64,000 nucleotides of DNA, taken from positions 3,720,001 through 3,784,000 of the forward strand of contig NZ_CP035704.1 in the NCBI RefSeq assembly GCF_004168365.1, read 5' to 3'. The DNA comes from Pseudolysobacter antarcticus (GTDB lineage: Bacteria > Pseudomonadota > Gammaproteobacteria > Xanthomonadales > Rhodanobacteraceae). The notes under the pieces are model-generated. The model did no database searches and was not told the DNA's origin. It saw only the letters and a list, made by a program, of their open reading frames with translations. The position numbers were made by a program, and so were the translations under genes. Positions 10,412-18,606 of the stretch are shown in pieces (within the stretch, counting starts at the first letter, position 1; each line of letters opens with the position of its first letter).

Positions 10412-11313
10412 GCAGCGCCGCAAAAACCCGCGTCGCCATGCCTGCCAACGTCGGCAGCAGCGAGCGCCTGCGCGTCACCTTGTTATTTGCCTTGGTCATA
10501 CATGCGGTGGTCGCGCTTGGCGTGACTTTCAGTTTCGACAAACCCGCGCCGCGGCTGCCATCGCTGGATGTAATCCTCGTGCAATCCGCTTCGGGCGAGA
10601 AGCCCGAGAAGGCCGATTTTCTCGCCCAGGCCAACAACAGCGGCGGCGGCAACAGCGACAAGGCGCTGCGTCCGAGCGACCAGTTTTCCGGCAGCGTGCG
10701 CAAACCGGAACAGGGCCTGACACCACAGCCGATGGAAGCGGGTGCGCCGCAACCGAACTCGCAAAAAGCGACGCGCGTCGTCACCCGGCAACAATCGAGC
10801 GACCGCATCAATAGCCAGATCGAAAGCCGCGAGGTGCCGCCGACCGATCTCGCGCTGGCGCCGCAGGAAGTGCAACGCAAAATGGAAATGGCGCGGCTCG
10901 CCGAAGAAATCCAGAAACAGACACAGGCCTATGCCAAGCGTCCGAAGAAAAAAGAAATCAGCGCCAACACCAAGGAGTATGTCTACGCCAACTATATGCG
11001 TGCATGGGTGGCGCGGATCGAGCGCATCGGCAATCTCAATTATCCGGATGAAGCCAAGCGCGAGCAATTGCATGGCAACGTGATTCTCACGGTGGCACTG
11101 CGTCGCGATGGCTCGGTAAAAAATATCGAAATTATCCAGAGTAGCGGCATTCGCGTGCTCGATGAAGCTGCGACTCGCATCGTGGGACTTGCTGCACCGT
11201 TTCCGCCGATTCCGACCAATACCGGCGAGGATATCGACGAGCTTTATGTCACACGCACCTGGCAGTTTCAGACCGGTGATGGTGACAAAGATCTCGCGAT
11301 TGGTGCGCAATAA
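10408..11313 (+). CDS. tonB: TonB-like energy transducer
   Basis: Inner-membrane protein that passes proton-motive energy from ExbBD to outer-membrane receptors. 301 residues; GTG start overlapping the gshB stop. One N-terminal membrane anchor about residues 23-43 (VTLLFALVIHAVVALGVTFSF), a long periplasmic linker rich in Pro, Gln, Ser and Lys, and a C-terminal TonB domain (about 200-290) with NYPDEAKREQLHGNVILTV and VKNIEIIQSSGIRVLDEAA. The linker is less proline-repeat-like than in Escherichia TonB. Which receptors it serves cannot be read here. The gshB-tonB-yqgE-ruvX-pyrB order fits Lysobacterales. Confidence 0.88.
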   Translation: MSSAAKTRVAMPANVGSSERLRVTLLFALVIHAVVALGVTFSFDKPAPRLPSLDVILVQSASGEKPEKADFLAQANNSGGGNSDKALRPSDQFSGSVRKPEQGLTPQPMEAGAPQPNSQKATRVVTRQQSSDRINSQIESREVPPTDLALAPQEVQRKMEMARLAEEIQKQTQAYAKRPKKKEISANTKEYVYANYMRAWVARIERIGNLNYPDEAKREQLHGNVILTVALRRDGSVKNIEIIQSSGIRVLDEAATRIVGLAAPFPPIPTNTGEDIDELYVTRTWQFQTGDGDKDLAIGAQ

Positions 11314-11372
11314 ACTCGCTCGTTCTGTGCAGTTTTGAGCGCGCCGACTGGCCGACTTGGCGCCAAGCCCCG

Positions 11373-11378
11373 TACAAT
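11373..11378 (+). promoter_or_regulatory. candidate -10 element (TACAAT), leaderless yqgE
   Basis: TACAAT ends exactly 6 nt before the yqgE ATG, which would place the transcript start at or next to the start codon. No Shine-Dalgarno sequence is present and no good -35 was found. Confidence 0.4.
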
Positions 11379-11384
11379 CCGACC

Positions 11385-11948
11385 ATGCAAAGTCCGACCA
11401 CTCTCGCCGATCATTTTCTGATCGCCATGCCGATGTTGCACGACGCCAACTTTGCGCGTGGCGTTACCTATTTGTGCCAGCACAATGAAGACGGCGCGAT
11501 GGGCCTGCTGATCAACCGCCTGTCCGAATATCGGCTCGGTGATGTCCTCGCGCAAATGAATCTGAGTTCGGAGTTGCAGGACGTTATCGACGCACCGGTG
11601 TTGATCGGTGGCCCGGTGCAGCCCGAACGTGGTTTTGTATTGCACGCGCCGCAGGGCAATTGGGATTCGTCCTATCGCATCACCGACAGTCTGTGCGTGA
11701 CGACCTCGCGCGATATTCTCGCCGCGATCGCCGAAGGCAACGGCCCGCAACAAGCGTTGATCGCACTCGGTTACGCCAGCTGGGGCGCCGGTCAGATCGA
11801 GCAGGAACTCAAGGAAAATTCCTGGCTCACCGCCGACGCCACACGGCAGATATTGTTCGAAACGCCGCTCGACGAACGCTGGGATTCCGCCGCTGCACTG
11901 GTCGGTGTGAAGCTCGCCAACCTGACCAGTTATGCCGGTCATGCGTGA
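11385..11948 (+). CDS. yqgE: YqgE/AlgH family protein (DUF179)
   Basis: Conserved single-domain protein of unknown biochemical role. 187 residues, usual for the family. Signature start DHFLIAMPMLHDANFARGV and GAMGLLINR, then GGPVQPERGFVLH and a C-terminal LGYASWGAGQIEQEL. The older name AlgH comes from alginate regulation in Pseudomonas, but function is not established. Placed directly before ruvX (21 nt), a widely conserved pairing in Gammaproteobacteria. Confidence 0.95.
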   Translation: MQSPTTLADHFLIAMPMLHDANFARGVTYLCQHNEDGAMGLLINRLSEYRLGDVLAQMNLSSELQDVIDAPVLIGGPVQPERGFVLHAPQGNWDSSYRITDSLCVTTSRDILAAIAEGNGPQQALIALGYASWGAGQIEQELKENSWLTADATRQILFETPLDERWDSAAALVGVKLANLTSYAGHA

Positions 11949-11969
11949 GTTCATGACAGGCGGCGCGCA

Positions 11970-12389
11970 ATGAGCTGTGTTCTCGGTTTCGACTTCGGCA
12001 CGCGCCTGATCGGCGTTGCGGTGGGCAATCAGATTACGCAAAGCGCGCAGGCACTTAGTGTGATCGAAAATTCGCCCAGCGGGCCGGACTGGGCGAAGTT
12101 CGATGCACTGCTGAAAGAATGGCGGCCACAAGCCTTGCTGGTTGGCCTGCCGCTGACGCTGGACGACAAGGAACAACCGATCACGCGTGCCGCACGCGCC
12201 TTCGCCGCCGCGCTGCAAAAACGCTACGACTTGCCGGTGCACGCGGTCGATGAGCGTTACACCTCGATGGAAGCGAGCCGGCGCTTCGCCGAACAGCGCC
12301 GCAGCGGTACCGCCAAACGCAAGCACGCCGCGAATATCGATTCGGTCGCAGCGCAAATCATCGTCGAATCATGGCTCGCAACCGCCTGA
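11970..12389 (+). CDS. ruvX: RuvX/YqgF, RNase H-fold nuclease for rRNA maturation or junction resolution
   Basis: Small cytoplasmic nuclease-fold protein linked to 16S rRNA 5'-end processing and described as a putative Holliday junction resolvase. 139 residues. Motifs: first strand VLGFDFGTRLIGVAVGN with the catalytic Asp at about residue 7, LLVGLPLTLDDKEQ, and the YqgF signature VDERYTSMEA with conserved Asp/Glu. C-terminal KHAANIDSVAAQIIVESWL is typical. 21 nt after yqgE with AGGCGG before the ATG. Confidence 0.95.
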   Translation: MSCVLGFDFGTRLIGVAVGNQITQSAQALSVIENSPSGPDWAKFDALLKEWRPQALLVGLPLTLDDKEQPITRAARAFAAALQKRYDLPVHAVDERYTSMEASRRFAEQRRSGTAKRKHAANIDSVAAQIIVESWLATA

Positions 12390-12403
12390 ATTTGCAACGC
12401 GCG

Positions 12404-12431
12404 TTACAGCGCTCGAGCGGCCTGCGATAAT
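12404..12431 (+). promoter_or_regulatory. candidate sigma-70 promoter of pyrB
   Basis: TTACAG at 12404-12409, a 16-nt spacer and GATAAT at 12426-12431. This sits 30 nt before the pyrB ATG, just after the ruvX stop. The -35 match is weak. Confidence 0.4.
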
Positions 12432-12460
12432 AAGCGACATCCTCGCCTGACTCGATTGCC

Positions 12461-13408
12461 ATGCCCCAGCCCCAACTCGACGAACATGGCCGCCTGCGTC
12501 ACTTGTTGACGCTGGAGGGTCTACCGCGCGCCACGCTCGAACATCTGCTGGATCGGGCCGAACAACTGCGCGCGCTCAGCCACAACGGCACACGACGACT
12601 CGATCTGCTCAACGGCCGCACCGTGATCAATCTGTTTTTCGAGCCGAGCACACGCACGCGTACGTCGTTCGATCTCGCCGCCAAACGCCTCGGCGCGGAT
12701 GTCATCAACTTCGATATCGCTAGCTCATCCACGGTCAAGGGCGAGACTTTGCTTGATACCGTACATACGCTCGAAGCGATGCATTGCGATGCTTTCGTGG
12801 TGCGGCACAAAGAGTCTGGCACACCAGAATTTATCGCACGCCACTTGCGCTCGAACTGCGCGGTGTTGAACGCCGGTGACGGCAATCGCGCGCATCCCAC
12901 GCAAGGCTTGTTGGATGCCTTGACCTTGCTCCGACATCGCGCCGATTTCAGCCAGCTTTGCGTGGTGATCTGCGGCGATATCCGGCACTCGCGAGTGGCA
13001 CGTTCGGATGTACATGCACTGCGCACGCTCGGTATCGGCGAGCTGCGTTTGTGCGCGCCCGAATCACTGTTGCCGGATGCGGCGGAAATGCCGGGCTGCC
13101 TGCTGTTCAGCGACTTTGATGCGGCCTTGCGTGGCGCCGATGCGGTGATCATGCTGCGGCTGCAGAAAGAACGCATGGAAGGCGCGCTGATTCCATCCGA
13201 AGCCGAATATTTTCGCCGCTTCGGTTTGAGCAGCGAGCGCCTCGCACAGGCCGCGCCGGATTGCCTGGTGATGCATCCTGGCCCGATCAATCGCGACGTC
13301 GAGATTGCCGCCGATGTCGCCGACGGCCCGCGTTCGCTGATCCTCGAACAAGTCGGCAACGGCGTGTTCATACGCATGGCGGTCCTGCAGGAATTGCTCG
13401 GCAAATAA
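12461..13408 (+). CDS. pyrB: aspartate carbamoyltransferase catalytic subunit
   Basis: Condenses carbamoyl phosphate with aspartate in pyrimidine synthesis. 315 residues, normal for the catalytic chain. Carbamoyl-phosphate motif FFEPSTRTRTSF (about residues 59-70), SSSTVKGETLLDT, HPTQGLLDALTLL and C-terminal MHPGPINRDVEI with the catalytic-loop residues. No pyrI regulatory subunit follows. 71 nt after ruvX; a candidate promoter lies in that gap. Confidence 0.96.
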   Translation: MPQPQLDEHGRLRHLLTLEGLPRATLEHLLDRAEQLRALSHNGTRRLDLLNGRTVINLFFEPSTRTRTSFDLAAKRLGADVINFDIASSSTVKGETLLDTVHTLEAMHCDAFVVRHKESGTPEFIARHLRSNCAVLNAGDGNRAHPTQGLLDALTLLRHRADFSQLCVVICGDIRHSRVARSDVHALRTLGIGELRLCAPESLLPDAAEMPGCLLFSDFDAALRGADAVIMLRLQKERMEGALIPSEAEYFRRFGLSSERLAQAAPDCLVMHPGPINRDVEIAADVADGPRSLILEQVGNGVFIRMAVLQELLGK

Positions 13409-13480
13409 ATACGCGACTGATGCGCGCGTCGGCGTGCTTGGTTAGACTGCACTCCTCTCCTTTCAACGCCGGAATTCTCC

Positions 13481-15157
13481 ATGCCCGTAATCATCCGCCT
13501 TGGCACCTGTGTGCTGGCTTCCGCCCTGTTGCTCGCAGGCTGTGGAAAAACTCCTGATGCGGGTATTCCGCTGGGTTACGCACCGGCCGATACACCTTAC
13601 GTATTCGGCAATATCGAGCCGATGCCGCAGGCGATGATCGATCGATACGCAACGCAGTTCCACGAGTCGTGGCCGATGCTGATCGCTTATTACCAGGAAA
13701 TCCTGAGCAGCGCGGAGAAGCTCGACGATACGTCCAAGCGCGTTGCGCAAGCCATCCTCAACGAATTCAAGACCCGCGACACCTTGGATAAATTGCGCGA
13801 GATCGGCCTGCGCCCGGATGCGCACATGGCGTTGTACGGCGTCGGGGTGATTCCGGTGCTGCGTCTGGAGCTTGGCGATGCGGCGGCGTTCAAGGCATTC
13901 GTCGCGCGCGTCGAACAGAACTCCGGGCAGAAGCTCGAAATCGGCAAAGTCGGCGAGCAGGACTACTGGTTCATCGGCAAGGACGCACTCGAAGTTGTGA
14001 TGGCCGTGCAAGGCAATCAGGTGGTGCTCACGCTCATCCCGAAAAATGCGGGCGAGGATCTGCGCAAGAAACTGCTCGGCATTACCCGCCCGGACAAAAA
14101 CATTCTGCAGGGCGGCGCGCTTGATGCGCTGAATCAGAAATTCCATTATCTGCCGAACGGTTCGGGTTATCTCGATGTGGTGCGCTTGGTCGATCTGATC
14201 AGCAGCGCCAGCGATCCGGTGCTGCAGGAGTTCAGCACGGCACTCGGCAGCCCAGCCAAGGCGCTGGATGCAGCATGCCGCACCGATGCGCTGTCAATCG
14301 CGCAGAAATTTCCGCGCCTGAGTTTCGGTTACGAAGCGCTGACCGCGCAGCGCATGCAGGTCGGTTTCCAGCTCGAACTCGAAGCCGCGCTGGCCAAGGA
14401 TGTGATGGCCGCCAGCGCCGCTGCGCCGGGCACCGCCGCACCGAGCGACAGCCTGCTTGATATCAGCATCGCGATACCGGTGCTGAAGCTCAAGGATTTC
14501 TGGCAGAAGCAGGCCAAGGCGATCGTCGCCAAGCCATATGCGTGCAGCGAGTTTGCCGACCTCAACAAGCAGGCCGTCGACGCAGTGGAGAAACTCGATA
14601 GCTCCGTGCCGCCACCGTTCAGTGATTTCAACGGCATGCGTTTCAGCCTGACCAAACTCAATCCGAAAGGCGTCGGCATGCCGGAATTCAGCGGCAAGCT
14701 GCTGTTGTCGATGAGCAATCCGACCACCACCGTGGCGATGGCGCAATTGGTCGTGCCGACGCTGAAAGATCTGAAGCTCAGCCCCGACAGCAAGCCGGTG
14801 CCGTTATCGCTCGGCGCGATGGCTGCAATGATGCCGCCGATGTTCGTCGCGATGTCACCGACGGCGCTGGCGATCTCCACCGGCGCTGGCGAAGAAACTG
14901 GTTTGGCTGCCTATCTGGCAGCGCCCGCCGCGAGCCAGCCGGTATTCATGCGCATGAGTTTCAGCGGTGCCGTGTATGGACTGTTCGGCAAATTCGCCGA
15001 CACAATCAGCGCCAAGATGGGCGACAAGGAACGCGCGCAAATGGCGAAATCCGCGCAGATGATGACGGTCTACGAAAAGTGGATTCGCCACGGCGACATG
15101 CAGTTCACGGCGACGCCAAGCGGCATCGCGATTGAAGAAACGATCGATATGAACTGA
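13481..15157 (+). CDS. putative lipoprotein of unknown function
   Basis: 558 residues. A lipoprotein signal is clear: hydrophobic stretch and lipobox LLAGC with Cys at residue 21, then GKTPDAG. The mature protein has no domain I recognise with confidence; its overall style (long alpha/beta protein starting ADTPYVFGNIEPMP) recalls DUF3352-like bacterial lipoproteins, which is only an impression. It is an outer- or inner-membrane-anchored periplasmic protein by its signal. It stands alone between pyrB and the convergent pilU. A TAGACT hexamer at 13442-13447 could be its -10. Confidence 0.8.
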   Translation: MPVIIRLGTCVLASALLLAGCGKTPDAGIPLGYAPADTPYVFGNIEPMPQAMIDRYATQFHESWPMLIAYYQEILSSAEKLDDTSKRVAQAILNEFKTRDTLDKLREIGLRPDAHMALYGVGVIPVLRLELGDAAAFKAFVARVEQNSGQKLEIGKVGEQDYWFIGKDALEVVMAVQGNQVVLTLIPKNAGEDLRKKLLGITRPDKNILQGGALDALNQKFHYLPNGSGYLDVVRLVDLISSASDPVLQEFSTALGSPAKALDAACRTDALSIAQKFPRLSFGYEALTAQRMQVGFQLELEAALAKDVMAASAAAPGTAAPSDSLLDISIAIPVLKLKDFWQKQAKAIVAKPYACSEFADLNKQAVDAVEKLDSSVPPPFSDFNGMRFSLTKLNPKGVGMPEFSGKLLLSMSNPTTTVAMAQLVVPTLKDLKLSPDSKPVPLSLGAMAAMMPPMFVAMSPTALAISTGAGEETGLAAYLAAPAASQPVFMRMSFSGAVYGLFGKFADTISAKMGDKERAQMAKSAQMMTVYEKWIRHGDMQFTATPSGIAIEETIDMN

Positions 15158-15190
15158 GAAATTACGCGCATTTTCGCGACGCGTACTTGC

Positions 15191-15222
15191 TGCTGGAACG
15201 GTGTTTAGTCGCCGTTCCAGCA
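15191..15222. terminator. hairpin between convergent genes
   Basis: Perfect 11-bp arms TGCTGGAACGG and CCGTTCCAGCA with a 10-nt loop, located between the convergent lipoprotein gene (stop 15157) and pilU (stop 15244). Position suggests a shared bidirectional terminator, but neither side has a real U-tract. Confidence 0.5.
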
Positions 15223-15243
15223 ATCGACTAAAGCCGAATCAGA

Positions 15244-16371
15244 TCAACGCTCAGTCAACTCCACGCCATCCAGTCCGGCCGACAACGTGTGCGCGTTGCC
15301 GCCCTGCGACAGCTTGATCTTCAGACGCACCTCGTTGGTCGAGTCGGCGTAGCGTAGCGCGTCTTCGTAGGTGATCTCGCCGGCCTGATACAGCTCGAAC
15401 AGGCTCTGATCGAAGGTGCGCATGCCGAGGTTGGTGGACTCCTTCATCAGATCCTTGAGCTTGTGCACATCGCCCTTGCGGATGTAATCCTGCGCCAGCG
15501 GCGTACCGAGCAAAATCTCCATCGCGACTCGTCGCCCCTTGCCGTCCGGCGTCGGAATCAGTTGCTGCGCGACGATGCCTTTCAAATTCAGCGACAGATC
15601 CATCAACAGCTGTGAGCGCCGATCTTCGGTGAAAAAGTGGATGACTCTATCGAGCGCCTGGTTGGCGTTGTTCGCGTGCAAAGTGCACAAACAGAGGTGA
15701 CCGGTTTCGGAGAAGTTGATCGCGTGCTCCATGGTTTCGCGCGTACGCACTTCGCCGATCATGATCACGTCGGGCGCTTGGCGCAGCGTGTTCTTGAGCG
15801 CGTTTTCCCAGCTGTCGGTATCGATGCCGAGTTCGCGCTGGGTGACGATGCAGCTTTCGTGGCGATGCACGTATTCGATCGGATCTTCGATAGTGATGAT
15901 GTGTCCGGTCGAATTGAGATTTCGAAATCCGATCATCGCTGCGAGCGAGGTCGATTTGCCGGTGCCGGTCGCACCAACGAACATGATCAGACCGCGCTTG
16001 GTCATCGCCAGCGACTTGACGATCTGCGGCAAACTCAACTCATCAACACTCGGAATGCGCGTCTCGATGCGACGCAACACCATGCCGACATTGTTGCGCT
16101 GATAAAAACAGCTCACACGAAAACGACCGACGCCGGAGAGGCTGATCGCAAACTGGCACTCGTGGGTTTTTTCAAACTCCTCGCGCTGCGCCGGCGTCAT
16201 GACGTTGAGCACCATGTCGCGCGATTGCGCCGAGGTCAGCGGATTCTGCGTGATCGGCGCGATCACGCCATTCACCTTGAGGCTGGGCGCAATGCCGGCG
16301 GTGATAAAAAGATCGGACGCCTTCTTGTGCACCATCAGCTTGAGGAAGGAAGTGAAATCGATGCTGCTCAT
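15244..16371 (-). CDS. pilU: PilU, type IV pilus retraction ATPase paralogue
   Basis: Cytoplasmic hexameric AAA-like ATPase that works with PilT in pilus retraction. 375 residues. Walker A GATGTGKS (about 130-137), Asp box ITIEDPIEYVH, Walker B VIMIGEVRTRETMEHAI, His box HLCLCTLHANNANQALDR. The N-terminal DFTSFLKLMVHKKASDLFI and an extended C-terminus distinguish PilU from PilT. ATG 16371 preceded by GAGG. Downstream of pilT on the same strand with a 168-nt spacer, which may hold its own promoter. Confidence 0.95.
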   Translation of the reverse strand: MSSIDFTSFLKLMVHKKASDLFITAGIAPSLKVNGVIAPITQNPLTSAQSRDMVLNVMTPAQREEFEKTHECQFAISLSGVGRFRVSCFYQRNNVGMVLRRIETRIPSVDELSLPQIVKSLAMTKRGLIMFVGATGTGKSTSLAAMIGFRNLNSTGHIITIEDPIEYVHRHESCIVTQRELGIDTDSWENALKNTLRQAPDVIMIGEVRTRETMEHAINFSETGHLCLCTLHANNANQALDRVIHFFTEDRRSQLLMDLSLNLKGIVAQQLIPTPDGKGRRVAMEILLGTPLAQDYIRKGDVHKLKDLMKESTNLGMRTFDQSLFELYQAGEITYEDALRYADSTNEVRLKIKLSQGGNAHTLSAGLDGVELTER

Positions 16372-16539
16372 GGCACATACCTCGTTGCTGTTTTATAAAA
16401 AGCCGGCCTGGCCCCCCAGCCAAATCCGAAATATCCACACATCCGCACAATCGTGCTGCCTACCCTTGCGCTCGCATCGAACCGTTGCGCATCTTGCGCC
16501 GATGCTTTGTCGCACAATACGAGCTTGTCGCCGATTCGC

Positions 16540-17577
16540 CTACCTGAAAGTTTCCTTGTTCTTGGCATAGCCAAGCGCCTGTTGCCGCGTCACCATGCCA
16601 CGTCGCACCAGATCCTGCAGGCACTGATCGAGCGTCTGCATGCCGTATTGCTGGCCGGTCTGGATCGAGGAGTACATCTGCGCGACCTTGTCCTCGCGAA
16701 TCAGGTTACGGATCGCCGGAATGCCGACCATGATTTCATGCGCCGCGATACGTCCGCCGCCGACCTTTTTCATCAGCGATTGCGAAATCACCGCGCGCAA
16801 CGATTCCGACAACATCGAACGCACCATGCCTTTTTCGGCACCCGGAAATACGTCGATGATGCGATCGATGGTTTTTGCCGCAGATGAAGTATGCAAGGTG
16901 CCGAACACCAGATGTCCGGTTTCCGCTGCGGTCAAGGCCAAACGGATGGTTTCGATATCACGCATTTCGCCGACCAGTACGAAGTCGGGATCTTCGCGCA
17001 GCGCCGAACGCAGCGCTTCGGTAAAGCCGTGGGTATCGCGATGCACCTCGCGCTGGTTGATCAGGCACTTGTTCGAGGTGTGCACAAATTCGATAGGATC
17101 CTCGATCGTGAGGATGTGTCCGTATTCGTTCTTGTTGATGTGATCAACCATCGCCGCGAGCGTGGTCGATTTGCCCGAACCGGTCGGTCCGGTGACCAGA
17201 ATCAGGCCCTGCGGTTGCTCGATGAGCTCCTTGAAAATCTTCGGACAACCGAGGTCTTCGAGGCTCAGCACTTCGGACGGAATGGTTCGGAACACCACAC
17301 CCGCGCCACGATTCTGATTGAACGCATTGACACGAAAACGCGCCAGTCCCGGAATCTCGAAAGAGAAGTCGGTCTCGAGAAATTCTTCGTAATCGCGGCG
17401 CTGCCGATCCGACATGATGTCGTAGACCAGCGAATGCACCTGCTTGTGATCCAGCGCCGGGATATTGATGCGGCGGATGTCGCCGTCGACGCGAATCATC
17501 GGCGGCAAACCTGCCGACAAGTGCAAATCGGAAGCCTTGTTCTTGACCGAAAAGGCCAGCAGCTCGGCAATATCCAT
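16540..17577 (-). CDS. pilT: PilT, type IV pilus retraction ATPase
   Basis: Powers pilus depolymerisation for twitching motility and DNA uptake. 345 residues from ATG 17577 (MDIAELLAFSVKNKASDLH), chosen because GAGGGGA precedes it and it matches the family N-terminus; an open extension to 17655 is unlikely. Walker A GPTGSGKST, Asp box LTIEDPIEFVH, Walker B FVLVGEMRDIETIRLAL, His box HLVFGTLHTSSAAKTIDR and the C-terminal AIRNLIREDK retraction motif are all intact. With the Pil-Chp operon at the left edge it shows a functional twitching apparatus. Confidence 0.96.
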   Translation of the reverse strand: MDIAELLAFSVKNKASDLHLSAGLPPMIRVDGDIRRINIPALDHKQVHSLVYDIMSDRQRRDYEEFLETDFSFEIPGLARFRVNAFNQNRGAGVVFRTIPSEVLSLEDLGCPKIFKELIEQPQGLILVTGPTGSGKSTTLAAMVDHINKNEYGHILTIEDPIEFVHTSNKCLINQREVHRDTHGFTEALRSALREDPDFVLVGEMRDIETIRLALTAAETGHLVFGTLHTSSAAKTIDRIIDVFPGAEKGMVRSMLSESLRAVISQSLMKKVGGGRIAAHEIMVGIPAIRNLIREDKVAQMYSSIQTGQQYGMQTLDQCLQDLVRRGMVTRQQALGYAKNKETFR

Positions 17578-17769
17578 CCAGTTCCCCTCAAGTACAGGCG
17601 CTAATACAAGAATCAACGAGGCACGAGTATAACGCCAGCACAGCACGTGCGGCATAGTCCCCGGCCGCTATATCTCGTTGCATGTGATGGCCTGCACATT
17701 GCGGGGTGCACGGAGATAAACTGCAGCCCGCGCAATGCCGCGCGCTATCGGGCCTTCGATCAATTCATC

Positions 17770-18480
17770 ATGACTTCCGTTGACCCGACCGGCTCGCAAA
17801 AAACCAGCCTCGATGAAATCCAGCGACGGATTTCTACTGCCGCCGCAACACACGAATTGCCGCAGCTGGTCGCGGTGAGCAAAAAACAATCCGTTGATGC
17901 GATTCGCCGTCTCGCCGGACTGGGTCAGCGTGCCTTTGGCGAAAACTATGTGCAGGAAGCGCTGACCAAGCAAAACGAATTGCGCGATCTGAATCTCGAA
18001 TGGCATTGCATCGGACCACTGCAATCCAACAAGTGTCGCGAGGTTGCGGAAAATTTTGCGTGGCTGCAGAGTCTGGATCGCGCCAAACTAATTGGACCGC
18101 TGCAGCTTTATCGTCCGCCAAATCTGCCGGCGTTGAACGTATTGATCCAGGTCAACATCGATGACGAAACCAGCAAATCCGGCTGCGCGCCAGAACTGAT
18201 CGAGACACTCGCAGCAGCGATCGGTAAATCGTCGCGATTGCGTCTGCGTGGCCTCATGGCGATCCCCGCGCCACACGTCGACCCTGAACTTCGTCGTGCC
18301 GCTTTTATACGTATGCGCGAACTGTTTCTGGCGCTGCAAAAAAATCATGCGGGCGTCGATACGTTGTCGATGGGAATGTCCGAGGATTTTGAACTCGCCA
18401 TCGCCCAAGGTGCGACGATGGTGCGGATCGGCAGCGCATTGTTCGGCGCGCGCGCGGCTCATCTAATGCAGGGGGGATGA
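17770..18480 (+). CDS. yggS: YggS/PROSC family pyridoxal-phosphate homeostasis protein
   Basis: PLP-binding single-domain TIM-barrel protein without known enzyme activity that buffers cellular vitamin B6. 236 residues from ATG 17770; an open extension to 17647 is not family-like. PLP lysine in LVAVSKKQSVDAIR, then FGENYVQEA, EWHCIGPLQSNK, and phosphate-binding SMGMSEDFELAIAQGATMVRIGSALFG. It is divergent from pilT, a neighbourhood conserved in many Gammaproteobacteria, where yggS is followed by proC and yggT. Here the subtilase and Nramp genes are inserted between yggS and proC. Confidence 0.95.
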   Translation: MTSVDPTGSQKTSLDEIQRRISTAAATHELPQLVAVSKKQSVDAIRRLAGLGQRAFGENYVQEALTKQNELRDLNLEWHCIGPLQSNKCREVAENFAWLQSLDRAKLIGPLQLYRPPNLPALNVLIQVNIDDETSKSGCAPELIETLAAAIGKSSRLRLRGLMAIPAPHVDPELRRAAFIRMRELFLALQKNHAGVDTLSMGMSEDFELAIAQGATMVRIGSALFGARAAHLMQGG

Positions 18481-18543
18481 AACACAAGCCACGGCGAACA
18501 ACTCGCCCTGTTCTCGACGAATTGCTACATCGCCCCACCCCGC

Positions 18544-18577
18544 AAAAAAAGACCCGGTGCGATATCCGCACCGGGTC
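18544..18577 (-). terminator. rho-independent terminator of the subtilase gene
   Basis: On the minus strand, an 11-bp GC-rich stem GACCCGGTGCG / CGCACCGGGTC with a 5-nt loop is followed by seven Ts (18550-18544), 30 nt after the subtilase stop. It may also stop yggS transcription from the other side, where the U-tract is poor. Confidence 0.9.
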
Positions 18578-18606
18578 CATTATTTCAGCTCTACATCCGC
18601 TTTATT

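Noticed and set aside
11268-12356. 362-codon open frame on the minus strand
   Set aside because: Covers yqgE and ruvX, both intact with family motifs on the plus strand; arginine/histidine-rich shadow.
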